NCBI GenBank assembly: GCA_051877705.1
Contig: JBJEJD010000057.1
Location: 1-20,037 of the forward strand
Length of the DNA stretch: 20,037 nucleotides
Direction: 5' to 3'
From: Coprococcus_A sp051877705
GTDB lineage: Bacteria > Bacillota > Clostridia > Lachnospirales > Lachnospiraceae
Positions 6,431 to 14,600 of this stretch are shown piece after piece. The position numbers and the translations under genes were made by a program. Each line of letters begins with the position of its first letter. Position 1 is the first letter of the stretch. The notes below the pieces were generated by a model that did not search any database, was not told the origin of the DNA, and was given only the letters and a program-made list of their open reading frames with translations.

Positions 6431-7840
6431 TTACTCCTGCCATTTTTCTTCTTCTCTCATGGTCATCCGCATGAGTTCGGCCGAAGCCATTATTTCCACC
6501 TGATCCCTGCAATTTTCAAAGCTCTGTAAAATAAGCTGTTCACATTCTTCCAGACTGTCACAGGCCACCGGAAGCTTCATCAGCGCATCCGAAATGACTG
6601 CCCGCCGTATAATCATCGGATAATTATTGAAGACCGATGTATACATTTCTAATAGCTTATCCGTTTTCTTCGCAATATAATCACGATCAGCAACAAAAAT
6701 TTCCCTGCCCGTATCCAGCTCCGCTGTCATATCAACACCCGCAAGAATATTGGATAACCGCAGACATTGAAAGTGCTCCTCCAAATCGATTGCTCGAACG
6801 ATATCCTGATAACGCTGCATAACCGACAACAGCTGATCTTCAAAAAGAATATGCATCCCCACAAGTTTTTGCTGTTGATCATTCAGCCTGCCAAGATCAT
6901 CCACTATATCTTCATCCATTCCCAGGAAATTCTGTTCTCTGGCTGCCTTCATATAGGAACTGATGCATCTTACAGCCAACGGGGCCACCTCGCGGTCCTG
7001 ACCGGCAAAATTACTGTTCAGCATCAGAATATACAGATCATTAATCAGTTCGATCAACTGGAAATCATAAGAAAAAGCCTGTCCCAGCTGCTGACCCGCA
7101 ATCTGAAGTTTGTCAAGGGCATTTTTAACCTTTTCTTCATCCAGCGAATCAAAATCAATGGCTTCCATATCACGGACAATCTCCTGCAGCTCTTCATAGG
7201 CCGGATTCAGATCATCAGCATGAGGAAGCTGTGCCTGCTGATACATATCATTAAAGAAATAATCCGCAATATCACTGCGTGTTCCTTTATAGCAGCTGCA
7301 TGATTTACTTACCAAATCCAGGAAACGGCTTCTGGTCATACGGATCGGCATCTCACCCATCATATTCTGCATACGCTCATTCATACCGGATGGTTCCGGA
7401 TCCTGACAGATATATCCATGTATCTCCATCATCAGAGCTTCCACATCCACCGGAGCAGTCTTCTCCTCGTACCGGTACTGCAGACGGCTCAGTACATGCT
7501 CATAAAGCCCTAATATATGCACATAATCATAGAGAGACTGCATTCTCTCACGCAATCCTTCCCTCAGTCCATCCAGACGACGGATGTCTGCTTCACCAAT
7601 GGCATCTGCACCAATCAGCTTTGCTGTCAGCTCAAGGAAAATCTTAAACTCTTTCTGTGTTTTCTCACCGTCAATGCTGCCGGCCTTCTCGAGATCATCA
7701 TAATAGGTTGAAAAATTCACCGCCAGTTTGCAAAATGACAGCTTCATGTATCCTTCGGAAAGGACCCTGGCATATTCCTTCAAAGTCTGTTCAGTTTCAA
7801 TACCTCTGTCCAGATTCTTTAATATCTTATTTTCATTCAT
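6431..7840 (-). CDS. uncharacterised 469-aa helical protein
   Basis: I do not recognise a named family. The protein is soluble and largely alpha-helical with many acidic residues, and no signal peptide or membrane segment. It opens MNENKILKNLDRGIETEQTL and carries a small cysteine patch (SKSCSCYKG) near residue 180. The start is taken at 7840 because GAGGAG lies seven bases upstream; a further ATG at 7855 overlaps that ribosome site and is unlikely. It is the promoter-proximal gene of the run leading to the DUF2953, gerW and FHA genes. Confidence 0.78.
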   Translation of the reverse strand: MNENKILKNLDRGIETEQTLKEYARVLSEGYMKLSFCKLAVNFSTYYDDLEKAGSIDGEKTQKEFKIFLELTAKLIGADAIGEADIRRLDGLREGLRERMQSLYDYVHILGLYEHVLSRLQYRYEEKTAPVDVEALMMEIHGYICQDPEPSGMNERMQNMMGEMPIRMTRSRFLDLVSKSCSCYKGTRSDIADYFFNDMYQQAQLPHADDLNPAYEELQEIVRDMEAIDFDSLDEEKVKNALDKLQIAGQQLGQAFSYDFQLIELINDLYILMLNSNFAGQDREVAPLAVRCISSYMKAAREQNFLGMDEDIVDDLGRLNDQQQKLVGMHILFEDQLLSVMQRYQDIVRAIDLEEHFQCLRLSNILAGVDMTAELDTGREIFVADRDYIAKKTDKLLEMYTSVFNNYPMIIRRAVISDALMKLPVACDSLEECEQLILQSFENCRDQVEIMASAELMRMTMREEEKWQE

Positions 7841-7912
7841 AATCCGGCTCCTCATCTATAAAATCAAAATGACGCATCACTAAAACAATGTATAATATAT
7901 CCATCTTATATG

Positions 7913-7941
7913 ACTATAAAACATTCATACCTTTCTGTCAA
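7913..7941 (-). promoter_or_regulatory. sigma-A promoter of the gerW operon
   Basis: On the minus strand TTGACA (7941-7936), a 17-base spacer and TATAGT (7918-7913) form a near-perfect vegetative promoter, leaving a leader of about 65 bases before the 469-aa gene. The -35 begins a few bases after the T-tract of the transporter terminator. A vegetative promoter means the set need not be sporulation-specific. Confidence 0.82.
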
Positions 7942-7944
7942 GAG

Positions 7945-7973
7945 AAGAAAAAGAGGCTGCCCACGGCAGCCTC
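7945..7973 (-). terminator. intrinsic terminator of the NhaC-family gene
   Basis: On the minus strand GAGGCTGCC (7973-7965) pairs perfectly with GGCAGCCTC (7961-7953) around a three-base loop, followed by TTTTTCTTCT. It lies 18 bases after the transporter stop. Confidence 0.95.
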
Positions 7974-7991
7974 AAAGTCACTCTATTCGTT

Positions 7992-9608
7992 TTATTCTTC
8001 CCGTCCGCCGACCATCATTCTGATGACGAACAGTACACCGATCATCAGCACAACACCTGCAGCCAGACTGATAAAAGGATTCTTTATAAAGCCTGCAATT
8101 ATATAGGTAATACATGATACCACTGCAGCTGTAATGGCATATGGCAGCTGTGTCGACACATGATTGACATGGTTACATTGACCTCCGGCAGAAGCCATGA
8201 TCGTCGTATCGGAAATCGGTGAACAATGATCACCGCATACAGCACCTGCCATACAGGCGGATATGGACATGATCATCATCGTCTCATTGGTATTGGCAAA
8301 TACGGCAACAACGATAGGTATAAGAATACCGAAAGTTCCCCAGGAAGTACCGGTAGCAAAAGCCAGTCCACATCCAACAAGGAAAATAATCGCCGGAAGA
8401 AGATTCACCAGACCGCCTGCAGCATGTTCCATGGCAGCGGCCACAAATTCAGCCGCTCCAAGACTGTCTGTCATAGCTTTTAATGTCCATGCAAATGTAA
8501 GAATAAGAATTGCAGGCACCATCGCTTTAAATCCTTCCGGTATACATGCCATGGAATCACTGAAAGACAAAACTTTTCTTACAGCATAAAATACAATGGT
8601 AATCACCAGAGCAAAAAAGCTTCCCAGCATGAGACCGACAGAGGCATCGCTGTTAGAGAAAGCCTCAATAAACGGCGTACCGCTGAAGAACCCACCGGTA
8701 TAGATCATACCGATAACACACGCAACAATAAGAACCACAACAGGGAATACAAGATCGATAACCTTACCCTTTCCACTTTCTTCTGCTGCTTCTGCATTGG
8801 CATACGGTCTGTCCGATGTCGTGTACAGATCTCCTTTCAGCGCATTCTCCTCATGGCGCTTCATTGGGCCATAATCCATCTTCATCACAACAATAGTAAT
8901 CATCATAACAAGTGTAAGGATGGCATAATAGTTGTACGGAATAGCGCGGATAAAAACGGAAAAACCGTCTTCACCCTCAACAAACCCCGTAACAGCTGCT
9001 GCCCATGAAGAAATCGGTGCAATAATGCAGATTGGAGCCGCCGTCGCATCAATCAGGTAAGACAGCTTCGCACGGGATACATTATATTTATCAGTAACCG
9101 GCCGCATGACGCTGCCCACGGTCAGGCAATTAAAATAGTCATCAATAAAGATCAGTACACCAAGGGCAATTGTTGCCAGCTGCGCACCAACACGGCTTTT
9201 AATATGCTCAGCTGCCCATCGTCCAAAGGCTGCCGATCCTCCCGCCCTGTTCATCAGGCATACCATAATTCCCAGTACCACGAGGAACACAAGAATACCC
9301 ACATTATAGCTGTCAGACAGCACACCAACAATGCCATCCTGAAATACATGCGTGATCGTTTTCTCAAAAGTAAAACCGGACCAGAAAATACCGCCGATCA
9401 GTATCCCTACAAAAAGAGAACTGTATACTTCCTTCGTAATCAATGCCAGAATAATCGCCACAAGCGGCGGGATCAATGCCCAGAAAGTTGCATACATTTC
9501 CGGAACATATTCTGCTGCTTCTTCAGCAGCAAACACAACATCAGACTTACAGATCATTACCAACAAAAATGCCAAAATCCCCCATAAGCCTTTTTTCATC
9601 GCTCTCAT
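7992..9608 (-). CDS. NhaC-superfamily cation antiporter, probable lysine transporter (LysW-like)
   Basis: This 538-aa polytopic membrane protein has the NhaC-superfamily pattern: PEMYATFWALIPPLVAIILALITKEVYSSLFVGILIGG, a conserved IFIDDYFNCLTVGSVMRPV segment, APISSWAAAVTGF and GTSWGTFGILIPI, with about a dozen membrane segments. The N-terminus (MRAMKKGLWGILAFLLVMIC...VFA-AEE) looks like a cleavable signal sequence. The ATG at 9608 is chosen because AGGAGG lies ten bases upstream; in-frame codons further up lie inside the riboswitch terminator. The family name suggests Na+/H+ exchange, but a lysine riboswitch controls it. Comparative genomics of lysine riboswitches (Rodionov and colleagues) proposed NhaC-superfamily members (LysW) as lysine transporters, so lysine uptake is the better prediction. 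It is a single-gene unit with its own terminator. Confidence 0.88.
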   Translation of the reverse strand: MRAMKKGLWGILAFLLVMICKSDVVFAAEEAAEYVPEMYATFWALIPPLVAIILALITKEVYSSLFVGILIGGIFWSGFTFEKTITHVFQDGIVGVLSDSYNVGILVFLVVLGIMVCLMNRAGGSAAFGRWAAEHIKSRVGAQLATIALGVLIFIDDYFNCLTVGSVMRPVTDKYNVSRAKLSYLIDATAAPICIIAPISSWAAAVTGFVEGEDGFSVFIRAIPYNYYAILTLVMMITIVVMKMDYGPMKRHEENALKGDLYTTSDRPYANAEAAEESGKGKVIDLVFPVVVLIVACVIGMIYTGGFFSGTPFIEAFSNSDASVGLMLGSFFALVITIVFYAVRKVLSFSDSMACIPEGFKAMVPAILILTFAWTLKAMTDSLGAAEFVAAAMEHAAGGLVNLLPAIIFLVGCGLAFATGTSWGTFGILIPIVVAVFANTNETMMIMSISACMAGAVCGDHCSPISDTTIMASAGGQCNHVNHVSTQLPYAITAAVVSCITYIIAGFIKNPFISLAAGVVLMIGVLFVIRMMVGGREE

Positions 9609-9629
9609 CAATAAATTTCCTCCTGTATC

Positions 9630-9672
9630 AAAAAATGCCATGAACAACGCAAAACCTGCGCGCTCATGGCAT
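9630..9672 (-). terminator. riboswitch-linked intrinsic terminator before the NhaC-family gene
   Basis: On the minus strand ATGCCATGA (9672-9664) pairs perfectly with TCATGGCAT (9643-9635), with T's from 9635 to 9630. It lies after the lysine aptamer and just before the AGGAGG site, the right place for a terminator formed when lysine is bound. The enclosed GC-rich segment (GCGCGC) may compete with the GCGC near the 3' side of P1 to form an antiterminator; that pairing is a proposal. Confidence 0.88.
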
Positions 9673-9705
9673 AATTTAATCATACTTCTGAAAATCTTAT
9701 ACATC

Positions 9706-9861
9706 TGATAGCGCTCCACAAAAGTGACAGTCCGCAGCATATTCTGCTGTGTCCCAGGAACCACATTCGGGTCTGCAGTTCCTTCGGCATCTTCCCCTTT
9801 CTTCTAAAACAGCCTCCCGGGCCCTCGTTCCAGAATACTTATGAAAAATGCACCTCTATCA
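9706..9861 (-). promoter_or_regulatory. lysine riboswitch (L box) aptamer
   Basis: On the minus strand the P1 stem pairs TGATAG (9861-9856) with CTATCA (9711-9706). The 5' side continues with the L-box signature GATAGAGGTGC, then AAGTA near an early bulge, and GAAAGGGGAAGATGCCGAAGG in the core. Nested hairpins fill the about 156-nt aptamer, including AGCAGAATATGCT (9740-9728). The downstream terminator makes it an OFF switch: with abundant lysine, transcription stops before the transporter. This is pattern recognition; no covariance-model search was run. Confidence 0.88.
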
Positions 9862-9884
9862 AGTTCCATTGTTCACATAACAAT

Positions 9885-9913
9885 GTTTTATCATGTATAG
9901 ACTATATTGTCAA
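9885..9913 (-). promoter_or_regulatory. sigma-A promoter of the lysine riboswitch transcript
   Basis: On the minus strand TTGACA (9913-9908), 17 bases and TAAAAC (9890-9885), with an upstream TG making an extended -10. It leaves under 30 bases before P1 of the riboswitch, as expected for a riboswitch promoter. Confidence 0.65.
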
Positions 9914-9951
9914 TCTTTTACATAATTTACATGGAAAGATTATAATAAAAC

Positions 9952-10093
9952 AGTAACAGTTCAGCCTTTGAAGTTTTTGAAACCTGTTTTGATAAACAAC
10001 ATGCCGAAAACATGCTCATCGCAAATCGTTTTCGGCATGTTGTTCACAAAAACAGGTTTATCAAAAACAAATTATATAGGCTGAACTGTTACT
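9952..10093 (-). repeat. long hairpin repeat A, acting as terminator of the rhomboid-fold gene
   Basis: A 142-bp near-complete inverted repeat. The outer 16 bp (9952-9967 with 10078-10093) match perfectly. After an internal loop, a stem of about 40 bp runs to the closing GAAAAC (10006-10011) and GTTTTC (10028-10033), with a few mismatches and a two-base bulge. The 16-base loop is ATGCTCATCGCAAATC (10012-10027). Two plus-strand A/C mismatches become G-U pairs on the minus strand, the strand of the gene that ends six bases away at 10100. TGTTTTATTAT follows on that strand, so it can terminate. It shares its loop, closing pair and outer TCAGCCTT with element B but not most of the stem. Confidence 0.88.
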
Positions 10094-10099
10094 AAAACA

Positions 10100-10903
10100 T
10101 TACTGCACGTGAGTATGGGTAAACAGATGATCCTGACAGTATTCATAATTACCGTTACACTTGGAGCAGAAACGAAATTCCAGTTCCGGATCGGTCTCAT
10201 CTGTACGCCCGCATACCGCACATCTGTGCTTGCTCGGTGTCTTCTTCACGGCTTTTGTATAAGCCGCACGGCGCTTCATCTGCGCAGGAGACACCCTCGT
10301 CTTCATCATGGAGAAGAAGAAAATTGCAAAATTCAGCAATGCAAGGATAATGGATATCTTTGTCCCCATATTGCCCCGAATGATCTCATACACAAACAGT
10401 GCAATATCCAGATAGGCCAGCCATTTGATCTTAATGGGGATCAGGAACATAAGCAGCAGTTCCATATCCGGGAAAATAAAGGCAAAGGCCAGGAACAGGG
10501 ACATATTAATATAATAAGTATCCATGAGATAAACTCTGCCCGTCACAAAATAAGCGATAAAAGAACCAATGATGGTAAAAATAACACCGGACAGATAATA
10601 AACATTGAACTTAAAAGATCCCCATACATTTTCCAGTGTCTGCCCCAGCATATAATATAAATACAATGTAAAAATAAAAAAGATGATACTTGTATTCGGG
10701 GACTGAAGCAAAAAGGTAAACAGTCTCCATATCTCACCATGAAGAATCCTCTCCGGGTTCAGGCTCAGATAATAATAATAGATCTGCGGTGCCGCAATAT
10801 TGATAAACAGACCAATAATATAAAGAATACAGATATACTTCATCAGACCGCGGATCGCATAACGCCCGAACTTTCTCTCCATTTTATTTAAAAAATTATC
10901 CAA
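10100..10903 (-). CDS. rhomboid-fold membrane protein, probably inactive as a protease, with C-terminal zinc ribbon
   Basis: This 267-aa protein has about six membrane segments in residues 20-200, then a basic linker and a zinc ribbon. The rhomboid L1 feature GEIWRLFTFLL (W59, R60) is kept. Where active rhomboids have GxSG, this one reads INMSLFLAF: a serine at 135 but no flanking glycines. No histidine occurs in the last membrane segment (ISIILALLNFAIFF), so the catalytic dyad is missing, as in derlins and other pseudoproteases. The tail has C228-x2-C231 and C246-x2-C249, plus C256 and H259, fitting a zinc-binding fold. The start is TTG at 10903, backed by AAGGAG at a seven-base spacing; the first ATG is too far from that site. 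Repeat A follows the stop. The role is unknown; a membrane-protein adaptor or chaperone is speculative. Confidence 0.85.
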   Translation of the reverse strand: MDNFLNKMERKFGRYAIRGLMKYICILYIIGLFINIAAPQIYYYYLSLNPERILHGEIWRLFTFLLQSPNTSIIFFIFTLYLYYMLGQTLENVWGSFKFNVYYLSGVIFTIIGSFIAYFVTGRVYLMDTYYINMSLFLAFAFIFPDMELLLMFLIPIKIKWLAYLDIALFVYEIIRGNMGTKISIILALLNFAIFFFSMMKTRVSPAQMKRRAAYTKAVKKTPSKHRCAVCGRTDETDPELEFRFCSKCNGNYEYCQDHLFTHTHVQ

Positions 10904-10923
10904 TATCTTCTCTCCTTTTCGTC

Positions 10924-10962
10924 AGGCCGGTATATTCATTCTTTTCAAAAATGTACCGGCCT
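10924..10962 (-). promoter_or_regulatory. inverted repeat in the rhomboid-fold gene leader
   Basis: AGGCCGGTA (10924-10932) pairs perfectly with TACCGGCCT (10954-10962), with CATT/AATG able to extend it inside. On the transcribed strand it lies between the start point (about 10975) and the ribosome site. No T-tract follows, so it is not a plain terminator. It could be a protein operator or a structured leader. Confidence 0.6.
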
Positions 10963-10981
10963 TAATTATCATTATGTTGTC

Positions 10982-11010
10982 ATTATAGGTTTTCCATGTT
11001 TTTTTGTCAA
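10982..11010 (-). promoter_or_regulatory. consensus sigma-A promoter of the rhomboid-fold gene
   Basis: On the minus strand TTGACA (11010-11005), 17 bases and TATAAT (10987-10982) match the vegetative consensus exactly. It starts ten bases after the LysM stop, with no terminator between, so LysM transcripts may also run through. Confidence 0.9.
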
Positions 11011-11020
11011 TCTATGATTA

Positions 11021-11428
11021 TCATTCATCCTGACGCAATATTCTGTCGGACGGTATGTTAAGGACAGTCCCCGCAGTATAAGACGGAAATTCATCCGGAT
11101 TCAGGGATTTCAATTCATCCCATGTCATTCTGAACATGGAAAGTATCTGATCCAGATTTTCTCCTTCCCGTACGACATACGGGAAAGTGGATGGTACATT
11201 GACACCGTCGTTTCCCGGCATGCCCGGTTTAGAACCAACCGGTATACAGATTCGGTCACCTATCTGAAGATTATAGATGCGGATGCCCGGATTCTGCCAG
11301 ATAATATCTGCTACTCTCACATCATAGACCCGGCTCAGTTTATAAAGCGTATCACCTTTTTTGATGACATGGACAATCCCACGACAAGGGCGGCCATTAA
11401 GTGCTTCCCCGCTGACATAATAATTCAT
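11021..11428 (-). CDS. protein with two LysM domains, no signal peptide
   Basis: This 135-aa protein is almost entirely two LysM modules. The first is about residues 18-63: IVHVIKKGDTLYKLSRVYDV, ending IGDRICIP. The second is about 83-127: YVVREGENLDQILSMFRM, ending AGTVLNIP. A short glycine/proline linker (GSKPGMPGNDG) joins them. LysM modules bind peptidoglycan or other N-acetylglucosamine polymers. The absence of a signal peptide or membrane segment is notable; in spore-formers such proteins can be spore-coat associated, which is only a possibility here. The ATG at 11428 has AGGA five bases upstream. Confidence 0.85.
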   Translation of the reverse strand: MNYYVSGEALNGRPCRGIVHVIKKGDTLYKLSRVYDVRVADIIWQNPGIRIYNLQIGDRICIPVGSKPGMPGNDGVNVPSTFPYVVREGENLDQILSMFRMTWDELKSLNPDEFPSYTAGTVLNIPSDRILRQDE

Positions 11429-11450
11429 GGCAATCCTGTTCCTGTTTTTT

Positions 11451-11478
11451 ATTATAATCTATGTACTATGTTTGTAAA
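11451..11478 (-). promoter_or_regulatory. sigma-A promoter of the LysM gene
   Basis: On the minus strand TTTACA (11478-11473), 16 bases and a perfect TATAAT (11456-11451), leaving a very short leader of about 20 bases. Confidence 0.65.
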
Positions 11479-11550
11479 TGTGCAGGAGGAAATTTCAGAT
11501 ATTTTTTTGGATTTATTTATGCTTTTTTCATTTTTTTCAAATGGTGACAG

Positions 11551-11579
11551 TTGTTTTTTACGTGTTCCTGTCGTATAAT
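11551..11579 (+). promoter_or_regulatory. sigma-A promoter of the giant activase gene
   Basis: TTGTTT (11551-11556), 17 bases and TATAAT (11574-11579). The -10 is perfect and the -35 moderate. It diverges from the LysM promoter and leaves a leader of about 100 bases. Confidence 0.62.
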
Positions 11580-11646
11580 AAGGTGAACTTGCTTCTGTGC
11601 AGGTTTTATTTTCGTTACCTATTTATAAATATATGATATTTTACAT

Positions 11647-11690
11647 AAGGAGGGTAGCGATTCCTCAAAGAGGGGAATCGGCTGTATATG
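11647..11690 (+). promoter_or_regulatory. split ribosome-binding region with hairpin before the giant activase start
   Basis: A strong AAGGAGGG (11647-11654) lies 33 bases before the ATG, too far for normal use. Between them GATTCCTC (11659-11666) pairs with GGGGAATC (11672-11679), including one G-T wobble. This masks a second, nearer site (GAGGGG, 11670-11675) and would bring the strong site to about 12 unpaired bases from the ATG. An in-frame TAG at 11655 excludes an upstream start. Confidence 0.55.
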
Positions 11691-14600
11691 AATTCAACTT
11701 TATTACTGGGTATTGATGTCGGATCGACAACCGTCAAAATCGCAATCCTCGATGCCGACAAAAATGTCCTCTTTTCCGATTATGAGAGGCATTTTGCCAA
11801 TATCAGGGAGACACTGCTCGACCTGATTTCCAAAGCCCGCGCTGAACTGGGTAATCGGGAGCTCCATCCAATGATCACCGGTTCCGGCGGTATGTCCATC
11901 TCCAAATATATCAACGTACCATTTGTTCAGGAGGTTATCTCCGTTTCCAGCGCTCTGGGGTATTTTGCTCCACAAACGGACGTCGCCATAGAACTTGGCG
12001 GAGAAGATGCCAAAATCATTTATTTTGAAAACGGCAACGTTGAACAGCGTATGAACGGCATCTGTGCCGGTGGTACAGGTTCTTTCATTGACCAGATGGC
12101 CAGTCTTCTTGAAACAGATGCTCCCGGCCTGAATGAATATGCAAAAAATTACAAGGCAATCTATCAGATCGCTGCCCGCTGCGGCGTTTTTGCCAAGTCT
12201 GATATTCAGCCTCTGATCAATGACGGCGCATCCAAGGAAGATCTTTCTGCTTCCATTTTCCAGGCGGTTGTCAACCAGACCATCAGCGGACTGGCATGCG
12301 GCAAGCCGATTCGCGGCCATGTGGCCTTCCTCGGCGGCCCGCTCCATTTCCTGTCGGAACTGAAAGAATCCTTTATCCGCACCCTGCACCTGACTGATGA
12401 AGAGGTAATTGCACCGGAGAATTCCCATTTATTTGCAGCTATGGGTGCAGCCATGAATTACAAGGAAGATGTGACTGTTTCCATTGACAGCCTTATCGAA
12501 CTTTTATCATCGGATATTAAGATTCAGGCCGAGACAGCCCGTATGGAACCCCTGTTTAAAAGCCAGGAGGAATATGACGCATTCAGAAAATGGCACTCCG
12601 TACATACGGTCACAGAGGGAAATCTTGCCGATTATGAGGGCGATTGTTTCCTCGGTATCGATGCCGGTTCTACAACCACCAAGGTTGCTGTTGTCGGTCA
12701 GGATGGAACACTGCTCTACTCATTCTACAGCAATAATAATGGCAGCCCGTTAAAAACAGCGATTCGCGCCATTAAAGAGATTAAAGATATTCTGCCTGCA
12801 AATGCCCGTATTGTCCGTTCCTGCTCCACAGGATATGGTGAAGCACTGATGAAATCAGCATTAATGCTGGATGAGGGTGAGGTTGAGACGGTTGCCCACT
12901 ATTATGCAGCAGCCTTTTTTGAACCGGATGTTGACTGCATCCTCGACATCGGTGGTCAGGATATGAAATGTATCAAGATCCGCAACAAGACAGTTGACAA
13001 TGTTCTTCTGAACGAGGCCTGTTCCTCAGGCTGCGGCTCCTTTATCGAGACATTTGCCCACTCACTGAATTATTCTGTTGAAGATTTCGCAAAAATTGCC
13101 ATCTTCGCCAAACATCCGATCGATCTTGGTTCCAGATGTACTGTATTTATGAATTCCAATGTCAAGCAGGCCCAGAAGGAAGGCGCCGAAGTCGGCGATA
13201 TTTCCGCCGGTCTTGCCTATTCTGTCATCAAGAATGCTCTGCTGAAGGTTATCAAGCTGACCGACCCGAAGGATCTTGGTCATAAAGTTGTTGTTCAGGG
13301 CGGTACATTTTATAATGATGCGGTTCTTCGAAGCTTCGAGCTGATTTCCGGCTGCAAGGCTGTCCGCCCGAATATCGCCGGTATCATGGGCGCTTTCGGT
13401 GCTGCGCTTATTGCCCGCGACCGGTATGAAGGCCAGGCAACCACCATGCTTTCCCTGGATGATATTATCAATCTGAAATATACAACCAGCATGACACGCT
13501 GCGGCGGCTGTACCAACCACTGTCGTCTGACCGTGAATAAATTTACCGGCAATCGCCGCTATATCTCCGGCAACAGATGCGAAGTCGGACTTGGACGTTC
13601 CAAGAGTGACAGCAACGTACCAAATCTCTTCCAATACAAATATGACCGGATCTTCTCCTACCAGCCATTGGCTGAAGAAGCTGCCCCAAGAGGTGTGGTC
13701 GGCATTCCGCGTGTGCTGAATATGTACGAGAATTATCCATTCTGGCATACCTTTTTCACGGAGCTGGGATTCAGAGTTGTATTATCGCCTGAATCCACGC
13801 ACGAGATCTACAATCTCGGCATTGAGTCCATTCCAAGTGAATCCGTGTGCTATCCGGCCAAGCTGGTTCATGGACATATCATGTGGCTGATTCAGCAGGG
13901 CGTAAACTTTATCTTCTATCCGTGCATTCCTTATGAACGCAAAGAGACAGAAGGTGCAACCAACAACTACAACTGCCCTATTGTTACCTCCTACGCGGAG
14001 AACATTAAGAACAATGTTGAAGAGCTTGCAGATTCTTCCCTGCTCTTTATGAATCCTTTCCTGACTCTGGAAAGCGAACGTCATCTGGAGGAACGTCTTG
14101 TGGAAGAATTCCAGGATCGTTTTACTATCGATCCACGTGAGATCAAGACAGCTGTTCAGAAAGCCTGGAAGGAGCTTGAACTGGTACATACAGCCATCCA
14201 GCGCAAGGGTGAGATGACCCTGGCATATATGAAGAAAAACAATATGAAAGGTATCGTTCTTGCAGGACGCCCTTATCATATTGATAAAGAGATCAACCAC
14301 GGGATTCCTGAGCTGATTACCTCCTACGGTTTTGCTGTACTGACAGAGGACTCCGTATCCCATCTGGCTCAGCCGGATCGTCCGCTCATCGTTTCCGACC
14401 AGTGGATGTATCATTCCAGACTCTACTGTGCGGCTGAATTCGTCAAGACACGGGATGATCTTGAACTGGTACAGCTGAATTCCTTCGGCTGCGGTCTTGA
14501 TGCCGTTACCACCGATCAGGTCAAGGATATTCTCAATGGCTCCGGCCGCCTGTATACCTGCCTGAAGATTGATGAAGTCAGCAACCTCGGTGCGGCCCGT

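Noticed and set aside
9609..9764. N-terminal extension of the NhaC-family protein
   Set aside because: The extension covers the terminator and part of the lysine aptamer; the AGGAGG site fixes the start at 9608.
9952..10093. Repeat A considered as a retron msd or insertion-sequence remnant
   Set aside because: No reverse transcriptase or transposase gene is nearby, no target-site duplication is evident, and the shared features with B are in the loop and not in terminal repeats.
11703..14414. Several long minus-strand frames (up to 241 aa) inside the activase gene
   Set aside because: They are shadows of the strongly supported 1414-aa plus-strand gene, with no family motifs.
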